From the NCBI GenBank assembly GCA_037178675.1, contig JAYMGJ010000296.1, positions 88,869 to 152,868 of the forward strand: a stretch of DNA of 64,000 bases, given 5' to 3'. A program made the translations under genes and the position numbers. Of the stretch, positions 1 through 11,119 are shown piece by piece. The DNA is from Scleroderma bovista (Eukaryota > Basidiomycota > Agaricomycetes > Boletales > Sclerodermataceae). How positions within the stretch are numbered: the stretch's first letter is position 1; each line of letters opens with the position of its first letter. A model generated the notes under the pieces. That model worked only from the letters and a program-made list of their open reading frames with translations, was not told the DNA's origin and did no database searches.

Positions 1-2
1 GT

Positions 3-1952
3 AAACACATCAGCTTCAACACCTTCGTAGAACAGTGCATCGCCATTGACCAGCCCCAGTCCTCCGTCTCCAGACCGGGCACACGCGACGACACCCTCGA
101 CGACGACGACGACGACGGGTCTGTCTCCCCCTTTCTTTCCTGGCCAGGGCACTCATCTCTTTCTACTAGCTATGACGAAGACTCGGAAGATGGCATCATC
201 GACGAAACAGAGGAGTTCCTCTTGACAGGTGACGAGGACGACTTGTCACCTGCGTCATGTCCACCACATGCCTGTCTTCCATCCTATTCCCACGCATCCC
301 ACCATCCTTCCCCTCCCTCCTCTTCTTCAGCAGAGGAAGACGACGACGACGACGACGACGTCTTGGAGATGCGTGTACGGCATGTGTCCTCCACCCCTCA
401 CATCGCCGTCGCCCGCTCTTCCTCGCAGTCCTCTTCCTCCTCTTCCCATTCGCGTCCTCCCGCCCGTGCTGCCAATGGTACTCGCCGCTCAAGCGCACAC
501 ATCATGGCTTCCCCGAGTGTCGACAAGGAGCTCGTCACCATCGCCCTCATCGCCCCCACCATCCTCAAGACCAAGGGCGACGATGATGACCATGATTCGT
601 TGCCACACCTCCAGGTACGATCCCATCCATACCCTCAGTCTGGTGCATCCCAGGGCAGGCTTTGGGAGTCCTACAGCCCACAGGACTCCCCTGTAGAGTT
701 GGTATACGTCCCACCCCCATATTTGTGCGCGGACTGCGCAGACGAGAGCGAGCCCGCCTTAGAGACCCCGCAGGATACACCTCGCTCCCAGTTCTTCACC
801 CGTCCAATCGCAACATCCCCCGATCCACAGGAGGACGTCCCTGTTCACCGCGAATTCGCAGACCCAGAACCACCGTCAATACCCGAATCCACCCCCGAAC
901 GCGCACCCGAGGTCATCGTCAGTTGCGAGGATGGCTCCCGCTCCAGGTCACGGTCGAGATCCCGCAGTCGCTCCCGGTCCCGCACGCCCTCCCCAAATAC
1001 CACCATCACTCCCGACCAGCCCGCAGCACCGTCGCCATCGCCTGCGTCAGTTCCCATTCCCAGCACGAGTCCCGTGTCGCCATCGCCGACACTACTGTCC
1101 CCACCTGATCCTGGTCTATCTCGCGGCCGTTCCTTGTCGTCGCCGATGCTGTCTTCACAAGTCCAGACGGATCAGCCGCGGGGCCGCAGTGTCTCGCGCA
1201 CGTCCTCGTTTTCGGAACGGAGTAGTACTGGGCCTGGCAGTCCTTTTGGCAGTCTAAGTCCAGATAGCAGTATAGGGCTCGGAATTGGCATCTACACCAG
1301 GGATCGTGACAGGGAGCGGGAACCTAGGAAGAGTGGCGAGAGGGGGCGCGAGCGCGAGCGGTTTGGACGCAGTCCTAGATCAGACTCAGGTTCAAGTCCC
1401 AGTGCGAGTGCGAGTCCCGAGGATCAGCGCCCACCACCTCCACCCGTCGTGGCCATTCCACCGCCGCTGCCGCCGCCGCCGCCGCCCGAGCCCGTTAACG
1501 GACTTCGGAAGACGTCCTCGTCATTATCGTCGTCCTCGGGCTCGTCGACGATGTCTGCGACATCCATCACGACCGCTCGACCACCACCTCGCCTCGTTGT
1601 CGACGCCAAGCCCCTCATTCAGACAGACTTCACCGAGGCACCGCCGTCGTCCACCGCGTCTGTGAAGCCGCCTTCCCCGTCGCTCGTCCAGCTGATGAAA
1701 GAAAACCAGGAGCGGATATCGCCTGTCGCCTCCCCCGTCCGTAGCTCTCCGACAGGGAACGGGTCCCCGACTGCAATATCGTTTCGACACGAGCGGAGAT
1801 CGTCGTATGGCGGCTCTCGTAGTCCGACCAGGGGGTCCGACGACGACAGCCAGGGACTCGTTGGCCGTGCAGTCGAGATCATGTCGAATGCCGGGGCCTT
1901 TCTCGGAGCATTCTGGCACGGCGGCGCTCAAGCTGGTGTGACGCCTTCTTGA
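3..1952 (+). CDS. REG1: Reg1-like regulatory subunit of protein phosphatase 1 (3' part)
   Basis: One open frame runs from the left edge to the stop at 1952, so the 5' end lies outside the window. The first visible residues, KHISFN, fit the PP1-docking RVxF pattern ([KR]-x-[VI]-x-[FW]) and resemble the docking site of yeast Reg1. Further support comes from an acidic stretch with six Asp, a VELVYVPPP segment (Reg1 homologues carry VYVPP) and the C-terminal GRAVEIMSNAGAFLGAFWHG. Most of the rest is low-complexity Ser/Pro/Arg sequence, with an RS-dipeptide run near 935-985 and a Pro run near 1455-1490. In yeast Reg1 targets PP1 (Glc7) to Snf1 kinase in glucose repression; the same role here is inference. 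No introns are visible in this part. The family call rests on a few short motifs, but they are in the expected order. Confidence 0.75.
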   Translation, partial: KHISFNTFVEQCIAIDQPQSSVSRPGTRDDTLDDDDDDGSVSPFLSWPGHSSLSTSYDEDSEDGIIDETEEFLLTGDEDDLSPASCPPHACLPSYSHASHHPSPPSSSSAEEDDDDDDDVLEMRVRHVSSTPHIAVARSSSQSSSSSSHSRPPARAANGTRRSSAHIMASPSVDKELVTIALIAPTILKTKGDDDDHDSLPHLQVRSHPYPQSGASQGRLWESYSPQDSPVELVYVPPPYLCADCADESEPALETPQDTPRSQFFTRPIATSPDPQEDVPVHREFADPEPPSIPESTPERAPEVIVSCEDGSRSRSRSRSRSRSRSRTPSPNTTITPDQPAAPSPSPASVPIPSTSPVSPSPTLLSPPDPGLSRGRSLSSPMLSSQVQTDQPRGRSVSRTSSFSERSSTGPGSPFGSLSPDSSIGLGIGIYTRDRDREREPRKSGERGRERERFGRSPRSDSGSSPSASASPEDQRPPPPPVVAIPPPLPPPPPPEPVNGLRKTSSSLSSSSGSSTMSATSITTARPPPRLVVDAKPLIQTDFTEAPPSSTASVKPPSPSLVQLMKENQERISPVASPVRSSPTGNGSPTAISFRHERRSSYGGSRSPTRGSDDDSQGLVGRAVEIMSNAGAFLGAFWHGGAQAGVTPS

Positions 1953-2253
1953 CCCGCATGTTCTCCCTCCCTATTTATCCACTCTATTTGCGGGCCCCCC
2001 CCCCATCTTGCATGCGGTTTTTTTCTCTCTGCGGCATTTCACATCACTGCCTTTTCCATACACAATTTGCATAGGGCTGAATTTGGCACACTAATAGCGT
2101 TCGCGCGCTTAACCCTTTCCTTTTCACGTCTCTCCTTGCTTCAAGATTACTACCGTGCTTTATTTTCCTCTCTCGCTCTTCACGATGGCATATAGGTGCT
2201 CGCTAATGGGGCTCCCCCTCCGTGCTGATTCATCTCATCTCATCTCCATTGCA

Positions 2254-2284
<31 letters not shown>

Positions 2285-2480
2285 GACACTGGGCTGGCAC
2301 GCGTGCGTGCTTCCCATCCCACTCCCCTTTTTCAGATCATTGATGCTCCCTTGCGTGTATGTATGTACCAACTTTTCATGGCAGTATTATATACTGGTAG
2401 TAGTCTTCCCTTAGTCGATATGTACAAAGTGTATGAGGAGTTTCTATAGATTTCTTTTTCTCACGCCTTGGCTCATCTCC
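1953..2480. other. 3' UTR / intergenic stretch
   Basis: No coding signal was found between the Reg1-like stop and the ATG at 2481. The stretch is pyrimidine-rich and holds an ACT/TAC microsatellite. The last part is presumably the promoter of the NAD(P)HX dehydratase gene. Confidence 0.6.
2254..2284. repeat. (TAC)n microsatellite
   Basis: About ten uninterrupted TAC triplets lie outside any gene model, probably in the 3' UTR or spacer. Confidence 0.95.
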
Positions 2481-3852
2481 ATGCCCGTCCCACGAACGAT
2501 CATCGAGCAGATCAAGCAGATTGTGCCTCCTCTGAATGGCGTACTGCACAAGGGACAGTCTGGTAGGCCTTTACTTCCATGCTCTCTTCCCTGCTCGCGG
2601 ATTCACAGAGTTACTAATCCGCGTGTGGATGACTACTAGGCAGAGTAGGCGTCCTAGGGGGAGCGCTGGAGTGAGCATGTTGTCGATCTGAAAGTTCTAT
2701 CCGGCGGGGGAACGCTAAAGAACGACGTTTAGTTATACAGGCGCACCGTTCTTTGCGGCGATATCCGCACTGCGTTTGGTATGTACGATTTTTTACTTTC
2801 CCAGAGCGGGCTCCATAGTGACGGGGTGACGCGCGCTTTTGCAGGGAGCCGACCTTTCGCATGTTATATGTTCCCCGACGGCGGCCCAAGCTATCAAATC
2901 GTACTCTCCGGACCTCATCGTTCATCCGATCCTCAGGGAAGATGCGTGAGTCTTTCCCCCGATTAACACGCTGATTAGCACAATCGCCCAACTGGTAAAC
3001 CGCATTCCAGACCCCAAGACAAAGTAAAAGCCTCCCTCGACTCGCTCCTCTCCCGCCTGCACGTGCTCATCATCGGCCCCGGCCTCGGGCGCGAAGACTA
3101 CATGCTGACGTACGCCCGAACCGCACTGCAGCTCGCCCGCGCCCGCGCGATGTTCGTCGTGCTCGACGGGGACGCGCTGTGGCTCGTGTCCCAGGACCTC
3201 GCGATCGTGCGGGGGTACCGCCGTGCGGTGCTCACGCCGAACGTGGCCGAGTTTGCGCGGTTGAGTGCGCAGACGGGCGTCGGCGTCGGCGGGGGCGGGG
3301 GCGGGGACGTGCCGGCGGACGAGCGCGCGGTGGAGGTGTCGAGGCGACTGGGCGGGGTGGTGGTGCTGCAGAAGGGACCAAAGGATGTCGTCGCGATGGA
3401 TACGACGGGGGACGCTGCGAGTTTGGGGGCGAGCGGGATCGTGCAGGAGGACGAAGGGGAGTCGGAGCGCGTGAGGGAGGTGGTGGAGGTGGATGTCGAG
3501 GGGGGGCTGAGGCGGTGTGGGGGACAGGGCGATGTGCTGAGTGGGGCGGTCGGGGCTATGCTGGCTTGGGGGAAGTGCTACGAGGGGGGTGCGTTTGGGT
3601 GAGCTCGTCGCGTGTGATTTGGTGAGGGGATTTCTACTGAGGATTTTTAAAAGCGACAAAAGCATCCCGACATCTCGTATGCCTATTCTGGCGGCTGTTG
3701 GAGGAAGCATGGTTACGCGCACGAGCAGCAAGAGGGCATTCCAGGTGGAAGGGCGTGGGCTGGTCACTCAGGATATCATACCTTACATTGCCAAAGCATT
3801 CACGGAGAACTTTAGTGAGGACGTTCAAGCTGGCGAGAAGGGGAGGCTTTAA
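2481..3852 (+). CDS. ATP-dependent (S)-NAD(P)H-hydrate dehydratase
   Basis: Six exons join in frame: 2481-2562, 2640-2670, 2733-2778, 2845-2945, 3011-3598, 3654-3852 (348 aa). The enzyme repairs hydrated NADH/NADPH (NADHX) using ATP. It is a ribokinase-fold protein of the YjeF C-terminal/CARKD family. Visible signatures are VGVLGG and GAPFFA near the N-terminus, [25 protein letters not shown], the nucleotide and active-site loop GGQGDVLSG, and a C-terminal [17 protein letters not shown]. The last exon is needed for this conserved tail; read-through of exon 5 would stop early at 3602. The length is normal for the family. There is an unusual Gly-rich insert near 3280-3310. The small first exons make the start slightly less certain, but [18 protein letters not shown] fits. 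Confidence 0.9.
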
Positions 3853-4000
3853 TAACAGCTTCCGAGTTGTCTCTGGGAAGTGTACCGAGCCTCTTGTCAT
3901 ATTACCTTGAAGCTTTGTCAAATCCAAAATCGATAGCGTTCAAGAGTTTACATAGCATGCAAAGCTGTAGTACCATCGAGCCAATAGGATCTGTGAATTG

Positions 4001-4776
4001 TCATAAGTAACCTTCGCTGCTCGAGTTATCCTGGAACCGCCATTCCAGCATGGTGAGACTTCTCCGTTCTCCCCTCACAACATACTCCTCATTTTGAATT
4101 ACTGCTACCTTGGTGAACCCATTCTTCTCAAAAACGCGTACACTCTTCAGATTTTCGACGAATGCGTACGTCACGATGTATTGCGCATTCATTTTGGGAA
4201 TAAGCCATGAATGCAGTAGTTGATGCACGGCCAACGTCATAATTCCCCGACCGTGGTGACTAGGTGCAAGAGCAACTTCCTACCAGGTCAGTGTTCTGAT
4301 TCATCCAGGCAAAGAGCAACGCGCGCACCTCCGATGGTCCATCTAATAGCCGAGTCGCCAACAGGCCTTGCGTTGTTTTCCTCGACTGCAGCTCTCCGCT
4401 CGGCCTTGCCAAGCACATCCGTATATCGATCCCTGCTCACCCAGACGCGTCCTATGAACACCTCCGTCCCGTTCTCCTGAACCTCCCTGATGTGTTTGAG
4501 CGGGCAACCCCCAACGATGTTCAATTCCTTGCCTGGGCGTTCTTTCTCCAACGTGCGTAACGCGTCCAGCAATCCATCTGCCTCTGCTTTCGCTTGTGAA
4601 AACATAGCCCGACTATGATCTCGACAGAAAGGGATCGGAATCGAATCGAAGCAATGTGCTACACTGGTGTCCCCGAAAAGGGCGAAGAGATGTTCATCGT
4701 CGCCTTCTCGAGGGGGGGTGACGACAATCTTCTGGTGCGGTGCGGGAAGGCGCAAGAAAGGTTCGGTTTTCGCCAT
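4001..4776 (-). CDS. GNAT-family N-acetyltransferase
   Basis: Two exons, 4329-4776 and 4001-4275, are separated by a 53-nt intron and give 240 aa. The second exon carries the acetyl-CoA-binding motif A region (VALAPSHHGRGIMTLAV) followed by AFVENLKSVRVFEKNGFTKV, typical of Acetyltransf_3/RimJ-like GNAT enzymes. The first half contains GRVWVSRDRY and a Glu/Lys-rich linker. Substrate is unknown. The promoter and first codons (about 4713-5109) are duplicated at 8454-8851, so this is the intact parent copy. Confidence 0.8.
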
Positions 4777-5700
4777 TATTGGTTGGACGGATCGTTGTCG
4801 ACAACGTAGATTTGAACGACTCTGTGAAGGGGATCTAACAGGACTTGTGCTTCGGACAAGAATTATCGCGCTCTAGTGGGAGGTGGCTTGGCACTCATTA
4901 CGGTATAGTTTTTCCAGTGCTTCCTCCCCCCCTCTTCCCCCGTCTTCTCAGACCTCCTACTACCCGGCCGTCCTTGATCCGCATCCAACCGACCACTAGA
5001 TGTGTCAGGATAGTAATTCATACTCACCCGAAAGTTGACTATAGGGTGAGCGTTCGGTGAGGACATATGTAAGACTGAGAAAGAATTCTATAATTCTGTA
5101 TCGCTACAATGGCCACAGTAGGATTTGAGCAATCACGGTACGTACTAGTGTGGTGCATTTTTGAATTTGACTCGCTGTTTACCCTGTGCGCAGCCCGCGG
5201 TGGTTGCAGCCCTGCAGGTAGACGGGACAGACTTGACGTGGTCACCTTGCCCAAGATCTGGTAGAACGCATCCACACTCGTTGAGTCTCCACGGGCATTA
5301 TGTAATATACATCTAACTTTAGTGGAACGACTATCTTCCTCTAACTTAGAGTCTGGCTTTGGGAGACTATGATATACCGGTAATAGCAGCAGTTCACTCA
5401 ACTCTCCCACCTCCATCTTACCTTCTCGACAACTATTTCATGTCAATGTACAGTGACGGCTCCAGACTCCGCGTCTCCTCGTTTCCAACTCGACTTGGTC
5501 GTCATGTCCCTGGCTTTGGAATAGCGTCCACTTAGTTATTGAAACTAGCATCTCATACTTTGTTCCGGCCTTCAAAGAAGCCGACATATCCAGGACAAAA
5601 ACCTCCCCCCCCCCAAGTCGATGACGTCCCACCTGAGCGAGCGTTCCAGTCTTGTCCTCTGCTGTGCTGATTCACAAGTAAATTCTTTATTATCGCGACA
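4777..5700. other. Upstream region of the GNAT gene; no gene recognised
   Basis: The first 330 bases are the GNAT 5' flank, which is duplicated further right. After about 5110 an ATG followed by a plausible donor (MATVGFEQS then gtacgt) can be seen, but no continuing gene could be assembled. Nothing else is supported. Confidence 0.5.
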
Positions 5701-6030
5701 TTCAGGTGTTGAAGTGTAGTCCCTTTCTTCAGCGTTGTCGCGGTGCTCCGGACTGCACGCCGCAGGTAAACCGTACTGCGCTCAGTGTGCAATGCATTGC
5801 GGCGTATAACAAGACAGAGTCAGATATGTTTGCGGAATTTTCTCAAAAGGTGAAGGCTGTCCAGCGCTTGAAATGGCATGATTGAACTACATACGTAGAA
5901 TTCAATGACTGGATGAATCGCAAAGGGCCATTCGTCCTTTGTTTTACCTTTGAGGATAGAAAGTACACATACGGAACAATGTGAAATTTTGATCGTAGAC
6001 AAACCATTGGACATGTGTATAGTAATAATA

Positions 6031-7517
6031 CTATTCTGATGCTGTATCATAACCAGTAGAATCGTGGGTAGTAGGATCATGGAAGACTACGAGAGAGTAA
6101 TTTTGCCCTCTTGAATCATGTGAGGCATTGATAGTACTAGTAGATGACTGTGAGGTTGCACTTCGGATATCCAAGATGAGCCGGTAGCCAGTAATGCTGG
6201 TCAGGCAACACGAGAAATTTACTGCGACATAGTCGAACTCAACATACTAAAATTGTCAGGTTTCGGTTGTCCTGAAATAAAGAAGGAAACCTACATGTTT
6301 AGCAATCACCAATGGCATGATAGCAAGCATATAAAGCAAAATTCTGATGGTATCAGTCAGGGACCATCGACCAGTGATAGTACTCACGCAAAAAAGTACA
6401 TCACATTTCCTTTTAGAAGAATAACCCTAAGGTGTTGAGCTCCATTCCAAGTTGCTGTGGAGGAACATCTAGAGCACTGAATGGCGGCCTGCAGAGCAAG
6501 GGAAAATAACAGAAGGTCATAAGTGAAGCCTGCAGATAAAATGATATATAAATTAATATCTTCTGCGAGTAAATTGCAGGCTTGAGACATCAAAGATAGC
6601 AATCAGTTCCCACTACATATCACTGGCAATCAATGACTGACCTTTGATGATGCCTGCTACAGACATGACAGCAATTTCTATGATGAAACCTAACACTACA
6701 ACAAACATTACTCTCTTTGAACGGTTGTAAAGAACATAAAGCCGCATTTGGAGAATGACTAAGGATGTGAGACTGCAGCATTGAATAGTATGAAGAACAC
6801 ATACTTTGCACAAGCATAAACAGTACCAGGAGGGACCAGCCTCGAAAAATGGGGAATATATGGTTGTCTATGCAGAGTCAATGGAATGATGAAAACTCCC
6901 ATCCAGAGTTCTTGCTTACAGCTGCCATTAGTAGAACCAGTGATAATGTAAGTTGGTTACATTCTACTTGAAGGCTAAATGGTGAGAGACCCACAACTAC
7001 CAAGATAGTCAATTATCAGCTGTGCATTATATGAACTTAGTGCTTGCCTCATTAGAGCTATTCCAATCTGAAATGTATACTGGCTGCCATGAGCATTACT
7101 ATGTCAATCTTCAACAATTCCAATGACCTACCTCCAGTACAAAATCTATCCGAAATGATCATTGGCACTATTGAAACAAACCCAGCAAAAGACACACAGA
7201 ATGGTTATGATACTAAAGTATCACAACTGAGTCCATCAAACTCAAAAATAAAGTCAGCATGGTATATGTATTTGGGGCTTACCATGAGATACATCAAGGT
7301 GACTACTGACATGGGCTTTTTCTGTACGATTGACTTGTTAATGCTGTAGTCCAAACAAGGGAGTTGCGATACCCAAATATGTTCGACCTTTCCGGAAGAC
7401 ATTGGAGTCATTGATCAGATATGTCACCAAATAGAGGGCCGTACCTCCTCGGCTAATGTAATTACTGGTCAATCTGGTCAGAAATATCAAGTGAGTAGCA
7501 GATGGTGTCCCAACCAT
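6031..7517 (-). CDS. DUF6533-type seven-helix membrane protein, copy 1
   Basis: The gene is broken into short exons, so exon borders are approximate. From the 5' side on the minus strand: an ATG at 7517 leading into NYISRGGTALYLVTYLIND, then KKPMSVVTLMYLM, PMIISDRFCTGG, FFEAGPSWYCLCLCK, VILQMRLYVLYNRSKRVM and a hydrophobic helix, GFTYDLLLFSLALQAAIQC, GNVMYFFA, and a tail ending ...GYDTASE at 6031. The order D-x-IWKKP-like segment, RYLP-like segment, LQMRLYxLY and a Cys/Ser-rich tail is that of basidiomycete DUF6533 proteins (integral membrane, function unknown). The closest relative in the window is the copy at 12623-14119. Whether it is expressed or decaying cannot be told; the N-terminal segment reads in a different frame from copy 2 because of indels, but has its own ATG. 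Confidence 0.5.
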
Positions 7518-7639
7518 AATCGTGCAGTATCATGGTAGGGGCTACCACTGTAGAGATCAAATTTAGCACGACAAGAATTTCATAGAGTGAGCTGATTACT
7601 TGTCAGTGGATTGGCCATTTGGTCAGTTTGTATGATGTC

Positions 7640-8454
7640 AACGAGCTCGTCGAGCTGTGAGTCACCTGTTGTGGCAAGAAAGGAGAGAAGTTGGCGACAA
7701 GGCACGATGTCACTTATATCCCCAGTCTTTATCAAGAAGGTTCACCTTTGCTGTGCGAGTTAAAACTGATTTGGAAACCAACCATGCTAACTGCCTCTGG
7801 CCCGGATCAACAAATGATGGTGGGGTCTCCAGGAACGGCAATCTTGGCGCTTTTGGTCCGGGTGTCACGCATACAACCAACTTCCTCGAGGGCACTTGGG
7901 CTCGTAATATGGAAGGTTTGAATGTGCGTCGAATCCACTTGATTGTGGCTTGTTCGATGTCTCTAGAAGTACGAAAAGGCGCCAATGATTTTTGCAGCTT
8001 ATGTAATATGTATGATATCACTTGTAGCGTACTGTAATCTGCGGAATAATATTAACAGACGCCCACCATCTCGTCTCTGTCCACAATCCTCGCCTGCAAC
8101 GTTGCGCCGGTACTAGTTGCCGCACAATATCTTAACATGATCAACGCTGGACCACATGCTATCCGGGCTGTGTCGACAATTTGATCCTGATTCCTAGAAC
8201 AGAGAAATTTAGTTCCTGGCTCGAATTCCCTTTTAAAGTCCGAAGCTTGTAAAGTGCACTCATGGTCACTCAAATACTATTCATATTCGAATGGAGGATT
8301 TCTGTGTGTACATATAAAAAGAGACATGGTCAGAGGATACTTCGGTGACTCACACGCTCAACTCTGACAAGACTGGCTTCAGGGGCTCTTCCAAGCCCTT
8401 GCTTAGCTCCTGGATCATTGGCAATTTTTTTGTAAACAGTAGAGGAATTTTCAG
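7640..8454 (-). other. Unrecognised coding-like stretch in duplication copy 1
   Basis: The minus strand shows open segments that look exonic: PENSSTVYKKIANDPGAKQG with GRAPEASLVRVERV near 8370-8450, then a donor-like gtgagt; SDHECTLQASDFKREFEPGT near 8200-8270; and SLAPFRTSRDIEQATIKWIR with PRLPFLETPPSFVDPG near 7780-7990. The same segments recur in copy 2. I could not assemble one frame or name a family. Confidence 0.3.
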
Positions 8455-8851
8455 GGGGTGATAACAATCTTCTGGTGTGGTGCGGGAAGGCACAAGAACT
8501 TAGGTTCGGTTTTCGCCATTATTGGTTGGACGAATCGTTGTCGACAACGTAGATTTGAACGACTCTGTGAGGGGGATTCAACAGGACTTGTGCTTCGGAC
8601 AAGAATTATCGCGCTCTGGTGGAATGTGGCTTGGCACTCATTACGGTATAGTTTTTCCAGTGCTTCCTCCCTCTTCCCCCCCTCTTCCCCCGTCTTCTCA
8701 GACCTCCCACTACCCAGCCTTCCCTGATCTGCATCCAACCGACCACTAGATGTGTCAGGATACAATTCGTACTCGCCCGAAAGTTGACTATAGGGTGGGC
8801 GTTCGGTGAGGACATACTGAGAGAGAATTCTATAATTCTGTACCGCTACAA
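8454..8851. repeat. Displaced copy of GNAT 5' end and promoter
   Basis: This matches 4713-5109 with only scattered differences. It starts in a G-run shared by both flanks and ends just after AATTCTGTA..CGCTACAAT. It abuts the end of duplication copy 1 directly. Confidence 0.9.
8455..8519 (-). pseudogene. Truncated GNAT gene fragment
   Basis: The minus strand starts at an ATG at 8519 and encodes MAKTEPKFLCLPAPHQK followed by VITP, matching the first 20 or so residues of the GNAT protein at 4776. The similarity stops at the junction with duplication copy 1, where a stop follows. The rest of the gene is missing. Confidence 0.75.
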
Positions 8852-9795
8852 TACTCGAGTAAGTGCGGGCTGGCGCCGGCGACCACCTTGCTTGGACCCC
8901 TCTGATCTCTCCTGCTGAAACTTTTCTTTTTGTTTCCCCTTCTTCTCTTCTGTTCTCAGTCGCGTAATCTCGTAATGTTCTCGGTCACACTCACACATTC
9001 TCCCAATACCCTGCCCAAACTCTATTTTAATAATCCTTCCATTGTCCCATCGTTGCGTCCGCTTGTCTGACCCGGACGCACCCATGTTGCATATATACAT
9101 ATACACTCGAATTGCTACGAGGTTCTAGTGTTAGTATATTCCAAACTAAGCGGCTCATTGTGCACTGAGCTGTTATTTATTAGTTTACTCTTTTTCTTTT
9201 TTCTTCCATCACCTCTTCCTCCCTCCATCGAGTGGAGTGTTTCAAGCGCTATGTAGCCCGCGTTGCAAATGTTTTTCCCCTCCCCCTCCATTTATGCGAC
9301 TTCCTAGCTTACATACAGAGGCTCGTGTCGGACCCCTGATCGAGCTTCCAAAATTAACACTACTCTCACATGTTCTTTCCATGTGCTTATCACGGCAGCA
9401 GCTCGAGACGGCAGTTGCGGATTCTCTAGCAATATGCTCAAGACCTTGGACATGACACACCAGGGAACATTGGGGGAACCTAGTACAGGGGAGTGAGTGC
9501 ATGGAGTAGGCACGGTGCAACGGTATCCAGCTTTGCACCATTGGACATTTTAGATAGACTGTATTACAAGTAAGTCAAGTACATACAATGAACATTGTCT
9601 ATGTAGAATCAGGATCATGTGGTCCTTGTAAGTGGAGGCAAAGACGTATATTGGAACCTAGACCAGCCGGTTTTCAGAGTGTCAATCCCATCAGTATCGG
9701 AGTCGATTGTCATCCCCAGACAAGTGACACTCTATCCTTCCTGCAGAGGTAGAACGAGCTAGCAGCGCCGGATGCACACCATATGAGCGATTCCA
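8852..9795. other. No gene recognised
   Basis: Open frames here are short and have no family resemblance or splice-linked continuation. The minus-strand frame at 8846-9106 is Lys/Glu/Arg-rich, and its only start is an ATG with no supporting context. Confidence 0.5.
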
Positions 9796-11119
9796 TCATA
9801 TGAGGCTCGGGCGGATGAGAGCAAACAAGATCACGTTGAAGAGACCAGACAATGCAAACAGCGCATCCGTGGAAGCTAACACAGCGAACGGCACAACATA
9901 ACCTCCGAATGCAGAAAAGCGGGCTCCTGAGACGGGCAGCACCTGTCACTTGCTTAGCAGAGGTCAACATACCACTACAATGTACACCAAAGGGTAACTA
10001 TGGCGATACACGTTACTATCATTCAGGACGACAAGCAGGTACTAGTAGTCGGATCACTTACAAGAACATCTGATTGGCTGTAACTCGTTCTTCCCACTGT
10101 GTACCATAACGAATAGTAGATATTTTTCTTGCCATCGCTTGATATAGAGGCCAAACAACACGTTCGCAATGACATTCAGTAGAGCCGCCAACCACATCCA
10201 GATGTATTGGAGCCCAATTTTTTCTACAATGCTTCCCTCGATCCAGCACCCTATGCAATGGTGTCAGACAGAATTTCAAGCCAAGCCAGGTCCATGATGG
10301 CTTACAATACCCAGTGGGACCATATATATTGTGTTGAATTACATTGGGCACGGCCGACAGGAAGAGGATGACCAGCCAAATTATAGCCAACACGACGAGG
10401 GCAAATTTCGGTGGAGACCTCCAGCGAAGCGCAAGTACTTGCAACATGTGCAACGCAATAGCCTGTTTCCGATTAGCCACCTTGCGGCCATATTTTATGT
10501 CACTAGCATACCATCGTACTACGATATGAACTTGTCACGTGAATGCCTACAAACCTGCCTCGAAACATACCTGAGTGCAACTCCGACACTACCGATATGC
10601 TTTAGAATGCCTAGGGGCGAGAAGGAATGAGCGTTTGGCAGTGAAAAACAATGGAGAAATACCTTGAACTGTGCACACAGTACCTGAATAAACGCCCTGG
10701 TGCATTCACTGGATAAGGCAGGCAGACTTGCACTGTGAACGTGACGCACCGCCTCGATTATCCATTTGATGTTTAGCAATCCACCTGGAAAGGTTCACTG
10801 TCAGTTGGCGGGGAAGGCGAGCCAGGCTGTGCATGTTACATACCGATGGAGAGGATAAGGTCGCAGATAAGCAGGTTGAGGAAGTAGTAATGTATGTGTG
10901 TTTCTGTCGACCACCTTCGTGAAGCATTTCGCTGGATTGCGACAGCGCCATACTGTGGTGGATGTCTATGTGCATATCGACAGAAAGACCACCACAATGG
11001 AAACGTACAGCAATGTAGAGCAAGAGGCCCGTAACAGCAAGTGCCGAAGTAGCGAATGCCTCAACCAGGAAGAGCATCCCTATCCTCGTCCCAAAGTCGA
11101 ATTCTACGTTGTTCATCAT
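9796..11119 (-). CDS. Git3/cAMP-receptor-like G protein-coupled receptor (possible frameshift)
   Basis: Seven-helix receptor of the fungal glucose/nutrient-sensing type. Exons read on the minus strand: 11009-11119 (MMNNVEFDFGTRIGMLFLVE...), 10844-10931 (RRWSTETHIHYYFLNLLICD), then SIGGLLNIKWIIEAV, HIGSVGVAL, AIALHMLQVLALRW with WLVILFLSAVPNV, YGPTGYWCWI with IWMWLAALLNVIANVLFGLY, FFYPLVYIVVLPVSGARF, and GGYVVPFAVLASTDALFALS with LFNVILFALIRPSL at 9796. The NxGYWCWI and YPLVY signatures are diagnostic for this receptor group in Agaricomycetes. Odd point: between about 10140 and 10090 the frame must shift, and no GT-AG intron of usable size fits. The join after VGVAL is also ambiguous. A one-base error, a decaying gene or an unusual intron are all possible. 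Confidence 0.7.

Larger units (their letters stand above)
5701..8454. repeat. Segmental duplication unit, copy 1
   Basis: This stretch matches 12301-15015 almost throughout, with scattered substitutions and small indels. Both start with TTCAGGT and end at a TTCAG just before unrelated sequence. The copies are in the same orientation and about 3.8 kb apart. Each carries a DUF6533-type gene and a second, unrecognised coding-like stretch on the minus strand. Confidence 0.9.

Noticed and set aside
222..1952. Other-frame ORFs over the Reg1-like gene (Arg-, Pro- and Gly-rich products)
   Set aside because: They are shadows of a GC-rich, repeat-rich real frame and show no conserved motifs.
2922..3767. 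281-codon minus-strand ORF over the NAD(P)HX dehydratase
   Set aside because: The plus-strand gene carries the family motifs and clean splicing; the antisense product is His/Pro/Arg-rich without family features.
5110..5300. Possible small gene starting MATVGFEQS on the plus strand
   Set aside because: One good donor site but no continuing exon that makes a plausible protein.
8846..9106. Minus-strand ORF rich in Lys, Glu, Gln and Arg
   Set aside because: Low-complexity translation with no splice continuation and no family resemblance.
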